64,000 nucleotides of DNA from Sabellastarte sp. h YS-2021 (taxonomy: Eukaryota; Annelida; Polychaeta; Sabellida; Sabellidae). The stretch lies in the NCBI GenBank assembly GCA_964017235.1, contig OZ024929.1, forward strand, positions 165,463,609 to 165,527,608. Direction: 5' to 3'. The translations under genes were made by a program, and so were the position numbers. The notes beneath the pieces are model-generated. The model made no database searches. It saw only the letters and a list, made by a program, of their open reading frames with translations, and was not told the origin of the DNA. Shown here piece by piece: positions 35,330 through 48,651 of the stretch (within the stretch, counting starts at the first letter, position 1; each line of letters begins with the position of its first letter).

Positions 35330-36291
35330 GTAAGTAGATGGATGTTATGGGCTTCTTGCAATTTAATATTATGCGATCACAAGTTTTGTTTCTTTTGACT
35401 ACAACAAAATGAGCAGAAGATTGGATACACTTTATTTTCAAAGAACAGAAGTACAATATCCCCCAGACAAAATTGGGGATGTTTTGCTTTGGAATCATCA
35501 GCCTGTCACAGGGACCTGCATTTGGATGCAATAACTAAAAAATGATTTAAAATTTGGTCTGTGGATAAAAATGGGCAAGGGTAAGAAATTTATTCTTGGT
35601 AACTTTTACCTTCCAATGTCAATGGTAGGCTTGAATAGTCAAGTTTTAGCCATGTTTATGACTTTATGGCCCTATTCTTATAAACTGGGACTTGGTTTTG
35701 TTTTGCTTAATATGTGAGATATTTGTCTACTCCATAAGCCTGCAAAATTGAGTTTGATTGTATTATCACTAGGTCATCCATAGAGTGCAAAAAGCCCCAC
35801 CGATTATTGGCCTTAGCATTTTTGGATTGTGAAAAAAATTTACTTTTCAGAAATCATTGCCTGGTGATCTTACATATTACTGTAGCTCGGAGCCTTTGAA
35901 CGTCAATAGGGGGAAATGGATTGCACTGAATTTTAGATTTCAAGTTAGCACATCACACATGCCATACAGTGATGGACATTTTATTTGACTAATTACAAAG
36001 TACAAAATAAATTAATAACAAGCAGATATTTTCAGTGTAAAATGCTCAGATATATGTCACAGGTATATGTCATATGTACACTTTAAAGTTTGCATGTGCA
36101 TGCACCATGCCAGTAAAATGTGTGCTGTATGTACATCAGTTGAGGCTCCAGTATAATTTCGGTGGATTAAGTTTGTTTTGATCAGTAAAGTTTGATATAA
36201 CTTAAAAGCTGTGTCAACTGTTGGATTGGATCTCTTCATCAGAAAAATAATCATTCCTGTGGCACCTACAAAATCATACCAAATGGTTAAT
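35330..36291. other. Intron 2, 5' part
   Basis: No element or gene recognised between the exon 2 donor and element F1. Confidence 0.5.
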
Positions 36292-39200
36292 TATATCCCC
36301 AGACGAAAGTCGGGGATATATTGGATTCAGGTCCGTCGCGCCGCCGCCGCCGCCGTAGAAATTTCCTTGTGGACGCGATAACTCAAAAACAAATTAATAT
36401 TTTTTTTTCAAACTTGGTACACATGTTAAGGGTGCCCAAAGGAAGATCCCTATTTTAAGGTGACCTTAAACTCCCAGTAAAAAAGAACTTATGGCCACCT
36501 TAAGGTCAGAAATTGCACTTTTGGCCACTTAGAGCCCTGTAGGTCACAAACTATGATGCTCAGCTGGCTGAAATTTTACCTGACAACACATTAATATGTT
36601 CTTAGTACATGTGCCGAAAATCACAGAGACCCAATTTATACACTTTTTGCCACTTTCAAGCACTGTAGCTTTCAAACTATGTCTCTCATCTAAGTTAAAT
36701 ATCATCTGGGAATATATCTATGTGTTTTCTTATATGTGCCCCAACATTTAGGCCTTTAATAGACAGTTAACCTGTGTATCAGGACCATAAACACCCGCCC
36801 GAGTGACCCTTATAAGACATTTTTCACATCTTTTTCCCTGTAACTTGGAAATGGTAAGTCTGAGAAGTTTCAAACTGTATTAGATATATATTCTGTGTGT
36901 AATCTTAGTATGTAACAGATTTTAAGTCTGAAGCTTTAATTTTGAAGGTCAAATTGAGGTCTCTAAAAGGCTCCCAAAGACCCAATATTTGGACTTTTTG
37001 CTACTTTTAAGCCCTGTGACTGTCAAACTATGTGACTGATAGAGCTCAAATCCTATCTGAGAAGATATTAGTATGTTATTTTTATATGTGCCAAAAATTA
37101 AGGCTTTAAGAAGACATTTAACCTGTGTATGAGGACCATAAATCCCCACCCGAGTGACCATTTTTAGACATTTTTCACATATTTTTCCCTGTAACTTGGA
37201 AATGGTAAGTCTAAGAAGTTTCAAACTGTATTAGATGCATATTCTATGTGTAATCTTAGTATGTGACAAATTTTAAGTCTGAAGCTTTAATTTGAAGGCC
37301 ACATTTAGGTCTCTAGAAGGCCCCATAAAGACCCAGTATTTGGACTTTTTGCCAATTTTAAGGCCTGTGACTGTTAAACTATGTGACTGATAGAGCTGAA
37401 ATCTCATCTGGGAATACATTATTATGTTCTTTTTACATGTGCCAAAAATCAAGGCTTCAAGTAGACATTTAACCTGTGTATGAGGACCTTAAATACCCAC
37501 CTGAGTGACCCTTTTAAGACATTTTTCACATATTTTGCTCTGTAACTTGGAAATGGTAAGTCTGAGAAGTTTCAAACTTTATTAGATACATATTCTATGT
37601 GTAATCTTAGTATGTAACAAATTTTAAGTCTGAAGCTTTAATTTGAAAGCCACATCGAGATCTCTAAAAGGCCCACAATGACCCAATATTTGGACTTTTT
37701 ACCACCTTTAAGCCCTGTAACTGTTAAACTATGTGATTGATGGAGCTGAAATCCCATCTGGGAATGCATTATTATGTCCTTTTTACATATGCCGAAAATC
37801 AAGGTTTTTAGTAGACATTTAACCTGTGTATGAGGGCCATAGACACTCGCCCAAGTGCCTTTTTTGACATTTTTTCCGTATTTTGCCCTGTTATTTGGAA
37901 ATGCTTAGTGTGACAAGTCTTAAACTGTATTATATATAATTTTTGTTTGTTATGTATGTCCCCCAAAAAGTTTCAGATCTGTAGTTTAAAATTGCTAAGG
38001 TCTCTTTAACAATTGTAAAATGCCCACAGAAACCCAATTTATGGATATTATGCCACTTTAAAGCCCAGTAACTGTCAAACTATGTGGGTTATAGAGCTGA
38101 AATCTTTGAATTTTTAAAAGGAAATGCCTGTCTATTTAAATTTTGAATATTAATAATGTTATGGCTATCTTAGTCTTTTAAGAACTTATTTTTGTGTGTT
38201 ATACCTCTGCTTGCTGAATTTTTCACTTTTTAAAATGAAACTGGTTAAACATATTCAAGTAGACAAAATGGACACTTTAAGTGAGCTTTAAGTCCCAATA
38301 TTAATGAAATTATATCCTTATGTAGTAAAACTAGGGGATTTTTAACCCTCAACTAGCCCAGTTTTATTCAACTTGCCGCAGTTAATTTTGGCACAGCTCC
38401 TACAGTTATGAACTCATTTCAGTTGATAATCACATACTTAAAATTCTCAATTCTTTTTGTATTTGAGTACCCCTTTTATATAGATTGTTTGTTTACCATT
38501 TATGCTCAACCCACATCCCCCACCCACCTCTGGGACCTCCAGCTATATTGAGTGACACTAAATAAACAAAGGTATTTAATGATATCAGATGAGAAACAAA
38601 GAACTCAATGGGGTTGCAGATCTTGTGTAATAGTGAGAGAGGTGTGGAGAAGGGGAGAGGGGTGGGGGTGGGAGGTGGTTGGCTTCATTACATATAACAC
38701 AAAGGGGAGTCAGAACTGAGATTGTGTCACATATTTAGGTTGCATATATATGGACCACATATATAGGTATAGAGGAAATGAATAACTGAAAACAATTTGC
38801 AAATTCTAAAAATAATATAATAAAATAATAATATAAATAATTTTTTTTAAAATAATATTTTATTTGTGAACAAATATAGAAACAGATATGCGCTTTTGGG
38901 ATTATGAATTTTAGAATGGACATTGAATCATCAATCATTTAAATACTTTGAAGGAAGATTGAAAAATATGAAGAGTTGAGTTAAAAATAATATTTTATTT
39001 GTCAACAAATATAGAAACAGATATGCTCTTTTGGGATTATTATTTTAGAATGGACATTCAATCATCAATCATTTAAATACTTTGAAAATAGGTTTAGAGT
39101 TATCATTGCAGGAAGATTGAAAATATAATTTGAGTTATGTATTCGACGTCTGGGGATACACCATCTTCCTTGGGGAGATATAAACAGAGTAGATTGATGT

Positions 39201-39315
39201 GCTGAAGTTCATATAATAATGGGTAATTATGTTTTAAAAAATTCCCGATCAAAACCTGTGGCGTGAGTGATGACCTGTCTGGGGATATGTTGGCGCCGAG
39301 TTGGCCCAATCTAGT
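36292..39315 (+). mobile_element. Helentron-like non-autonomous element F1
   Basis: Starts TATATCCCC with a 5' hairpin ATCCCC-A-GAC-GAAA-GTC-GGGGAT (36,295-36,318) and a CGCGCCGCCGCCGCC block. GTCTGGGGATAT near 39,280 is the perfect inverse of the first bases, followed by TTGGCGCCGAGTTGGCCCAA and the end TCTAGT. Flanks TTAAT / TTTAAG fit T/T insertion. The core (about 36,640-38,120) is a four-unit tandem of about 352 bp (ACCTGTGTA at 36,768, 37,121, 37,475, 37,821). The 3' half includes a 130-base direct duplication at 38,851 and 38,985. Nearly identical to F2 but lacks 225 bases at 36,622. Confidence 0.8.
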
Positions 39316-41428
39316 TTTAAGTTAACTTTGTGCTTTGTGTTTTATTTTTCCAAAACAATCATTTTTTTATACTCCATATAAATTATGTTCTTCTGATTTG
39401 TCCCCATTTTATTGAAATTAATGCACCAGTATTTGGAAAAGTGGAATTTTATCCATGAATAAGTTTACCAATGTGTCTTTTTATTACCATCTCTCCTGCA
39501 CAATTTTTATTGTCTGTGTTGCTTTTTTAACATGCAAAATTGATTTGAAGTTGTTTCCTGTTTGATAACTTAAGTGTATTATTGTGAATGTTGTCAGTGA
39601 TATTTGTGCATGCTTATTATGTAATGCTGGTGGAATTGAATATAGTACTACACGACTAGTCTTGCGTAAGGCTCAAACTTGGGACAAAATCCTTGTGCAA
39701 ACTGAAAGTTTATTTTGCAGACCAAACTAATTAGGAAGAAATTTGAGCCTTAAGCAAGGCTACAAGCCTAAAACACTTAAGTAGTAAGTGCTAAAATAGC
39801 ATGCTAATAGTAGAACTACTTTTAATACAATTACAACCAGATCCTGTAGTTGATCACTACTTAGTTCCCACATCTTCCTTCTAGGCCTACAATAGTACAA
39901 GTATTTCAGTGATTTGTGCCTAGCTGCAACCCAAAGTGAATTAACATACTGGATTCTCAAAGGGTTAAAAAAAGCAGCTGTGATGGTTTTAAGAACATTT
40001 AAACTCAAAAGTTTGCCAGTGTAACTTTTTTTTTTTTTGTCAAAAGCAATGTTATTTTGAAATTGTTTGTATGCTTATATGCAATGTTTTTTGTCCATCA
40101 CATTCACGTTTTGGACTATGTTACCACAGACTGAACTCTTGAAAAGATTAACACTAAATTTGGTGAAAAAGTGTACCCTAAAGGTATCCACACCTGATGT
40201 AGTTTAGGGCAGGACTCAATAAGAACTGTTAAGTCTTTGTCTCCTTGCCTCACACTTAACCCTTAAGAGTTTAACCAATCTTGTCAACAAGGAGGAAACT
40301 TAGATTTGATTTACAGTTTAGGCTATGATCAAAAAAGAAAAAAAAATGTCAACCTTTACCTTGGTAACCAATTCTATTTCTATAATGTGATCTCTGAACT
40401 ACAAAACGAGTCTTTTCAGTTTTCACACACTGGTGATGGCCAAATTGGTATACATGTAGTTGTACTACCCCTCCAGATATAGTTGATTAGATTTTACAGT
40501 ATTGGCACTGAGTTGACTATTTTATTTGAATTTGTATTATTGCCACAGAAGAAACACTTTCAAGCGTTTTAATTATTTACTATAAGACATTGCTGAATAA
40601 ATGTTATACACATAAACAAGATAGTGCTACATAACATATACAACAAGGTGATGTGTCTAATTCAAATTTATCCAGAAGCAGAGAACCAGTTTTCTGAATT
40701 TGCGTGCTGATAACCTGCCAGGTTTTTCTTTTTGTTCCTTTTTTTTGGAATAAAGAAATATTGTTGCAGAAACATTAATATTGATCCAGAAAAATAGTCT
40801 CTATTTTATGCTGTTTTATCAGTATTTTTAGCCAAATTTGAGTTCGAGTGCCAAGAGTAGCAGACTATAAAGGCCTCCACTCTTGATTTTACTGTTGTTA
40901 AACAACCTAAATATCATTGAAATATGATAATTTGCAAGTTCTTTGGTCACTGTGGTCCTGTTTGAAAATATCTCTGTGAAAAGTTTGAAATTTTTTTAAA
41001 TTTAGTGAAATGTATTCCCAGGTCAGACAGTGACAGTTTTTCCAAGGTGAACGTTTGCAAATAAAAAATTCTTTGAAGTTTGTGACAATCTCTTTGTTAA
41101 GTCCTGTGTTATCTCCAGCTCTCGTCATCACATTTCATCCCACTATAACAACAATGGGCCGTTCAAAATTATCTTGTTTATTCTTTGTCTATGAAGTTGG
41201 CCACAATGGCTAGCTCATTCTTGACATATCATGGTTCACCAGTTGTGATTATTACTGTAACAACCCAATTTAAAGGTTTTGTTATAATTAACTTTGTTGT
41301 GTACAGATATTAAGCGTTCATTGTAATGAGTACCAACATTAAAATGTCTCTGTTGGTGGTTTCTTATGTTTCCAGAGAAATTATTGCTCAGTACTTATAA
41401 ACATATTCTGTTATTTGCTGTGTTGCAG
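39316..41428. other. Intron 2, 3' part, with one foldback
   Basis: Positions 39,657-39,768 form an inverted repeat (AGTCTTGCGTAAGGCTCAAA against AAATTTGAGCCTTAAGCAAG, then GCT) with a loop of about 65 bases, probably a small MITE. The remainder to the exon 3 acceptor (TTTGCTGTGTTGCAG) shows no recognisable element. Confidence 0.45.
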
Positions 41429-41518
41429 ATAATAATTGCTGAAGTAATCATATATCTTCGTTCAGCCAGATGTCGAAACTATCGGAAAAGTGGTCGCTAC
41501 ATTGTTGGAAAAACTGTG
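41429..41518 (+). CDS. PLPP: Lipid phosphate phosphatase, exon 3
   Basis: Acceptor TGTTGCAG at 41,421-41,428, donor GTG/GTATGC at 41,519. Thirty codons, phase 0 on both sides: IIIAEVIIYLRSARCRNYRK then SGRYIVGKTV. It finishes the second membrane helix and gives the basic cytosolic loop found in PLPPs between helices 2 and 3. The exon is small: the loop and helix 3 lie in a separate exon 8.6 kb away. Confidence 0.87.
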
Positions 41519-42330
41519 GTATGCTGATATGATTTTGATTGTTTGTAACCAGATATTGTTTGTAATCAGACCAATTTAACAGATTGCCCATTTCACAAAC
41601 ATGTCAGAAGTAGCTTAAAGTATGTGCAGACTAAATTGAAAAATTGTCTTGTAAAAAGTTACTTCCTGTGGAAAGCTGTTGTATTTTATAACAGAGTTTT
41701 GTCATGTATCTGTGTAGAGTAACATTTGTTCATTTGCCAGAACAATGGAACATTTTTCTCATTGTTTTCTTTTGGTTCAATTCATTTCAAATTAAATGTT
41801 CACTTTCATGTAACTGAGAACAGTGAATGTTTTCTAGTTAGTGACTCACACTTTGTCATGATAAATATGAATTCTAGCAAAACATGCTTTCCAAAAAAAC
41901 AGACTGAAATAAGAAACAAAGTATTATCTAATGGAAAAGTGTGCTGTTGCATTAACACAGCCCATTTCTTCAGGGATCGATTAGATTGTAACGTTGGGCA
42001 TTGTTAGTCTTAATTTCTGCCAGAATTTGTATGTAAAAACTTGAAACATTTCTGGCACAAAAATCAGACACTATAATATCACAAACATGTGACACAGGAT
42101 AGGTAAAATCCTGAAAAGTCAGAAAGTCAGACACTATAATATGCAACACAATGATAACACTATACATATATATGCTATAAATAACTTAAAATTAGGACAG
42201 TATGGTGCCCAGCCAAAAATATGTCCTGTCTTTTGGATAATATAAAATTCTACTATTGTGATTCAAATAATATGAGGATGTTGTTTACTTTATGCTAACA
42301 CATTGTATTATACATCTCCATTATTTACCC
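41519..42330. other. Intron 3, 5' part
   Basis: No gene or repeat family recognised. Open frames here are not supported by composition or splice sites. Confidence 0.5.
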
Positions 42331-42735
42331 ATCAGTTTGTTTAAGATAAGATTATATAACTTAACAATAGTTGAACAGAGTAATGAACTTTTGTTTAAGT
42401 CTTTAAGATAAGCTTATATAACTTAACAATAGTTGAACAGAGTAATGAACTTTTGTTTAAGATAAGCTTATATAACCCAACAATAGTTGAACATTTGTTC
42501 AACTAATGAACATTTGTTTAAGATAAGCTTATATAACTTAACAATAGTTGAACAGAGTAATGAACTTTTGTTTAAGATAAGCTTATATAACCCAACAATA
42601 GTTGAACATTTGTTCAACTAATGAACTTTTGTTTAAGATAAGCTTATATAACTTAACAATAGTTGAACAGAGTAATGAACTGTTGTTTAAGATAAGCTTA
42701 TATAACTTAACAATAGTTGAACAGAATTATGAACT
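42330..42735. repeat. 54-bp minisatellite in intron 3
   Basis: About seven units of AAGATAAGCTTATATAACTT, AACAATAGTTGAACAGAGTA, ATGAACTTTTGTTT, some carrying a variant with CCCAACAATAG and an extra GAACATTTGTTCAAC palindrome. Every unit has a HindIII-type AAGCTT-containing palindrome region TAAGCTTA. Confidence 0.88.
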
Positions 42736-43129
42736 TATGAAGAGATTTACAAGGTTTATTAACTGCTCGAAAATAATTACAAGCCGCAGACTGCATCCAA
42801 AACTTGTATCCACAAGTGGCACACAAGGAAACACTCCTGCAACTGGACTGTTTAAATTTTTTACCAGAAGCTCCATCCAGAATCCATGCACACCCTTATA
42901 ACATAGACTAACGTATAATGGCCTGGCATTGTTCAGATAAAATATGGCAAGTCTAATTGACTAACTCTCGCAATCTCTGAAACACTTTTGTGGGTCTAAG
43001 AATTGCTTTGGATTGGTAATCTGAAAATGTTTAAAAGATCTAGTACTTCAAATAGTCTTTTTCATTCATTTGTGTCAATTTTATTTTTGCCAAACAATTT
43101 ATAGTATATGATTACTTTCAATTGGATAC
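42736..43129. other. Intron 3 spacer
   Basis: No feature recognised. The 5' boundary of the decayed element F3 may lie in here. Confidence 0.4.
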
Positions 43130-43812
43130 TTTGTTGAAATTGTACTCCCCGTAATAAAGAAGTTGTGGCCACCTTAAGTTCAGAAATTTTCCTTTTGGCT
43201 ATTTAATGCCCTCTAGATCCAAAATTGTGTGGTTAAAATTTACGTGGGAGCACATTAAGATATTCTTCTTACATATCAAGACTTTATGTTATGATCAAAA
43301 TTGTTCTTGAGGCCCATAACAACCTTACTTTGGCATTTTCTGCTTCCTTTCCACATATTTTGGCCTGCAATTTGAAAATGGTAATTCTGGTGAATCTCAA
43401 ACTGTGTTGCATATAAATTTTATATGTAATCTTGGTGTATGGAAAATTTGAGGTTTATGGCTTTGATTTTAAGGTCTCCTTAAGGTCGCTAAAATACCCA
43501 CAGACACCCAATTTGGGGGCTTTTTGCCACTTTTAAGCCCTATAGGTAAAATCTATTTCATACATTCTCTTAAAATCACATCTTGATGTATATTAATATG
43601 TTCTTTTTACATGTACCAAAAATCAGGGCTTTAAGTAGACATTTAACCTGTGTATGAGGCTCATAAACACCTCACCCAGTGCACTTTTTTTCTGCATTTT
43701 TCATATATTTATCCATGTAACTTAAAAAGAGCAAGTCTGACCAAACTCAAACTGTAATATATATAACTTCTGTATGTGATCTTTGCAAAAAATTAAGGCC
43801 TGTAAGTTTAAT

Positions 43813-46800
43813 TGTATCCCCGGACGAAAGTCGGGGATACTTAGGATTCAGTACGGTCACGCCGCCGCCGCAGAGATTTCCTTTTGGACGCGATAACTTA
43901 AAAAATATTTTAGTTAGAACTTTCAAATTTGGTATGTGGGTATATATGGGCAATGCCACGAACGCTATTGTTTTGTGACCTTGACCTTCAATCTCAAGGT
44001 CACTGGTGGCCTCTTAAAGGTCAGATTTTGGCCATTTTTTCACTTTTTGGCCCAGTTCTCCTATACAGAAAGTCAGATCATCCTATGGCTGGTATATATA
44101 ATACATATATATGTCCTCTGTAAGCATGCAGAAATTTGACCTTGAAGCTCTTCATTGAAGGTCATCCACTGACCGCCAAAGTACCTGACCGAGGGTCATT
44201 TTTGGCCTTTTTGGAGATATTTTCACACTTAATGCTGACTATATTGTATGGAAACTATTGAAAATGGCTTTGGAGGTTGAATACATGATGGACTTCTACC
44301 ATCCAGGCTTACTGGTTACAGATCTTCATTTAAGGTCATCCACTGACCGCCAAAGTACCTGACCAAGGGTCATTTTTGGCCCTCTATTTGTTTGTTTGTT
44401 TGTGAACAAGATAACTCAAAAACTGACGGATGGATTTTGATAAAATTGTCAGGATATGTCCAAAATGGTAAAAGGAAGATATGATTAAATTTTGGGAGTG
44501 ATCCGGATCACTGTCTGGATCTTCTGGATCCATGAAATTTAACTTTTAAAGACAGATAACTCAAAAAATTATGGGTGCATTTTGATGAAATTTTCAGGAA
44601 ATGTCCTTAATGGGACGAGGAACAAGTGATTAGATTTTGGGAGTGATCTGGATCACTGTCTGGATCATCCGGATCCAGGCTGCCAGATGTGTTTGTGTAC
44701 AATATACCTCAAAAACTTATGGATGGATTTTGATGAAATTTTCAGGATATGTCTGAAAAGGTAAAAGGATGAAATGGTTGAATTTTGGAAGTGATCCGGA
44801 TCACTATATGGATCTTCTGGATCCATGAAATGTAATTTTTAAAGACAGATACCTCAAAAAGTTATGGATGGATTGTGATGACATTTTCAGCAAATGACCT
44901 AAATGGTACAAGGAACAAGTGATTACATTTTTGGAGTGATCTGGATCACTGTCTGGATCATCTGGATCCAGGTTGCAACATAATTTTAGGATGAATTTTG
45001 ATGATATTTTTGGCATTAGATTTTGGGAGTGATCTGGATCATCTGGATCCAGGCTGCCAGATGTGTTTGTGTACAAGATAAATCAAAAACTTATCGACGG
45101 ATTTTGATGAAATTTTCAGGATATGTCTGAAAAGGTAAAAGGATGACATGATTGAATTTTGGAAGTGATCCGGATCACTATATGGATCTTCTGGATCCAT
45201 GAAATGTAATTTTTAAAGACAGATACCTCAAAAAGTTATGGATGGATTGTGATGACATTTTCAGCAAATGACCTAAATGGTGCAAGGAACAAGTGATTAG
45301 ATTTTGGGAGTGATCTGGATCACTGTCTGGATCATCTGGATCCAGGCTGCCAGATGTGTTTGTGTACAATGTAGCTGAAAAACTTATGGACGGATTTTGA
45401 TGAAATTTTCAGGATATGTCTGAAAAGGTAAAGGGATGAAATGATTGAATTTTGGAAGTGATCCGGATCACTATATGGATCTTCTGGATCCATGAAATGT
45501 AATTTTTAAAGACAGATACCTCAAAAAGTTATGGATGGATTGTGATGACATTTTCAGCAAATGACCTAAATGGTACAAGGAACAAGTGATTACATTTTTG
45601 GAGTGATCTGGATCACTGTCTGGATCATCTGGATCCAGGTTGCAACATAATTTTAGGATGAATTTTGATGATATTTTTGGCATTAGATTTTGGGAGTGAT
45701 CTGGATCATCTGGATCCAGGCTGCCAGATGTGTTTGTGTACAAGATAAATCAAAAACTTATCGACGGATTTTGATGAAATTTTCAGGATATGTCTGAAAA
45801 GGTAAAAGGATGACATGATTGAATTTTGGAAGTGATCCGGATCACTATATGGATCTTCTGGATCCATGAAATGTAATTTTTAAAGACAGATACCTCAAAA
45901 AGTTATGGATGGATTGTGATGACATTTTCAGCAAATGACCTAAATGGTGCAAGGAACAAGTGATTAGATTTTGGGAGTGATCTGGATCACTGTCTGGATC
46001 ATCTGGATCCAGGCTGCCAGATGTGTTTGTGTACAATGTAGCTGAAAAACTTATGGACGGATTTTGATGAAATTTTCGGGATATGTCTGAAAAGGTAAAG
46101 GGATGAAATGGCTGAATTTTGGAAGTGATCCGGATCACTATATGGATCTTCTGGATCCATGAAATGTAATTTTTAAAGACAGATACCTCAAAAGGTTATG
46201 CATGGATTGTGAAGACATTTTCAACAAATGACCTAAATGGTACAAGGAACAAGTGATTACATTTTTGGAGTGATCTGGATCATCTGGATCCAGGCTGCAA
46301 CAGAATTTTAGGATGAATTTTGATGATATTTTTAGGATATATTAGAAATGGTAAAAGGAAGAAGTGGTAAAAGGAAGAAATGATTCAATTTTGTGAGTGA
46401 TCTAGACCACTATCTGGAGCTTCTGGATCCATGAAATATAATTTTAAAGACAAATAGCTCAAAAAGTCATGGGTGGATTTTGATGAAATTTTCAGGAAAT
46501 GTCCTAAATGGGACAAGGAACAAGTGATTAGATTTTGGGAGTGATCTGGATCATCTGGATCCAGGCTGCCAGATGTGTTTATGTACAAGATAAATAAAAA
46601 ACTTGGATGCATTTTGATGAAATTATCAGGATATGTCTGAAAAGGTAAAAGGATGAAATGATTGAATTTTGGAAGTGATACGGATCACTATATGGATCTT
46701 CTGGATCCATGAAATGTAATTTTTAAAGACAGATACCTCAAAAAAGTTATGGATGGATTGTTTCAGCAAATGGCCTAAATGGTACAAGGAACAAGTGATT

Positions 46801-47360
46801 AAATTTTTGGAGTGATCTGGATCACTGTCTGGATCATCTGGATCCAGGCTGCCACATAATCTTGGGATGGACTTTGATATTTTTAGGATATGTTACAAAT
46901 GGTAAAAGGAAGAAGTGGTAAAAGGAAGAAATGATTTAATTTTGCGAGTGATCTGGACCACTATCTGGATCTTCTGGATCCAAGAAATGTAATTTTTAAA
47001 GACAAATAGCTCAAAAAGTCATGGATGGATTTTTATGAAATTTTCAGGAAATGTCTTAAATGGGACAAAGAACAAGTGATTAGTTTTTGGGAGTAATCTG
47101 GATCACTGTCTGGATCATGTGGATCCAGGCTGCCAGATGTGTTTGTGTACAAGATAACTAAAAAAACTTATGGACGTATTTTGATGAAATTTTTAGAATA
47201 TGTCTGAAAAATGAAAGAACTAGTGATTAGCTTTTGGGAGTAATCTGGTACTATGGAGAATCCTGACCTGGTGCTCCAGGAAACAGGCTCAAGACCAACA
47301 TATTCGCGCCTTAACTATGTCCCGTCCAGGGATACACTGCGTCGAGACGCAATCTCTAGT
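43813..47360 (+). mobile_element. Helentron-like non-autonomous element E3
   Basis: Start TGTATCCCCGGAC with hairpin GTATCCCC-GGAC-GAAA-GTC-GGGGATAC, CACGCCGCCGCCGC block, and TGGACGCGATAACTT. At the 3' end GTCCAGGGATACA inverts the start (12 of 13), followed by a perfect hairpin TGCGTC-GA-GACGCA and ATCTCTAGT at 47,360. Flanks TTTAAT / TTTAAG rebuild F-type sequence, so it inserted T/T into F3. The core is a tandem array rich in GGATCC. Confidence 0.82.
44390..47240. repeat. E3 core: about 147-bp monomers as 293-bp dimers and a 667-bp higher-order unit
   Basis: Alternating monomers carry GATCTGGATCACTGTCTGG, ATCATCTGGATCCAGG and CTATATGGATCTTCTGGATC. Matching points recur at 45,178 and 45,471 (293) and a longer block recurs at 44,804/45,471 and 45,178/45,845 (667). 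Minus-strand frames with Asp-Pro repeats (SLDPDDPD) arise from the periodic GGATCC text and are not genes. Confidence 0.88.
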
Positions 47361-47515
47361 TTTAAGGCCCCTTAAAGGTTTGTAAAAATGGCCAAAGGGA
47401 CCAATTTTATGACTTTTTTCCCACTTTAAGCCCTATAGGTTATACACTATGTCCCTTAAATTATCCAACTAATATTTTATCTGATAATATATTAATATAT
47501 TCTTTTGCTATATGC

Positions 47516-48651
47516 TAGTGGTTGGACCGGTTCTGATAATAAAAACCGGTTTCCGGGCCATTGATATTGAACAAAATCAGGGATTTTGAATGCTTGCACT
47601 GATATGATGAAAATTTATTGCGAACGTACATGAGCCATAATTTAAACAGGAAATTTATTTGCAAGATATTTAAAGTTTATAAACTTCATTTACAATGAAT
47701 ATAAAGTAAAAATGTAAGTCATTTGTCAAATTTTCTATGTTTTTCAGGGTTTCAGATTCGCGTCGGCCATCGGTCATTGACCGAATTTTGCAACAAAACG
47801 CCGAATTTTAAATAGAATATTAGGACATATTGTCCGAGTCATATCCATGGGCGATAATAGAAGATCTAGACGTCTTTTTATTTACAAATATGAAGTCGCG
47901 TTACAACCCTAAAATCTCGCGAGATCTACGTGATTTTAAATTTTTTTATTGTTGCAAGGTCTAGACGTCTTTTATGAAAAAGATTTATTAATTATGGTCG
48001 TCTGGTATTTTCGTGTAATTGTAGATTTTGTTTTCTGTAGGGTTCCACATAAATTTTACTGTAATATTCTGAATTTTTGCTTTGATAAATATTTCTTTTT
48101 ATTAATAATTGCACTGAAAAAAAAATCAGATTGAAAGTTTATTTGCTAGCTGTAATGTTTACTGCCAGTGAACATTTTAATAGCATGAAAATCTCATGGA
48201 TCACCGATTCACCATACTTAGGTTCTGTGGCCGTGAGTTCTCATTTTAGTAATACATGATCATTGAATATCATAAAGACTTTTTGACATTTTAACTAAAT
48301 GAGATTTTTATTATGATTCAGTAAATTTTACTTTATATCCCATTCATATAGGGTCATTGACCTTAATGACTTAATTTTAGCAACTTGTAGAATGAAAATT
48401 TGATTGACAAGAATTCTGTCCTAAATTCTCCGAAAATGTCCTAAACGTTTTCCTAGTCTTAGGACAGAATGTCCGGCCGGACTTTTCATGTAGCAGAATC
48501 ACTGTTTTTATTGTTTTAATGTATTAACCAGTAAAAAGCCTAATATAATGACACTTTAAATAACCGATTCATAAATATTTCTTTGCGGATTTAGTCATTT
48601 CTACCTAAACAGCATGAAATATGGTATACCGGTTCACCATTCACACCGCTA
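47516..48651. mobile_element. hAT-like nonautonomous element in F3
   Basis: Left end TAGTGGTTGGACCGGTTC and the complement of the right end TAGCGGTGTGAATGGTGAAC then CGGT share TAG-GGT and ACCGGT. The flanking octamers CTATATGC and TTTTTTGC match at five of eight and together rebuild the F-family phrase ACATGTGCCAAAAATC, consistent with an old 8-bp target duplication. No transposase is visible. Confidence 0.55.

Noticed and set aside
36949..37224. Identical 91-codon minus frames at 36,949 and 52,980 as a conserved gene
   Set aside because: Identity reflects recent duplication of element F. The frame is only one unit of the 352-bp tandem and is not maintained in the other units.
44804..46612. 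Repeated minus-strand frames with SGSLDPDDPD peptides
   Set aside because: Periodic GGATCC/GATC text in the E3 core gives apparent Asp-Pro proteins. There are no starts, splice sites or independent conservation.
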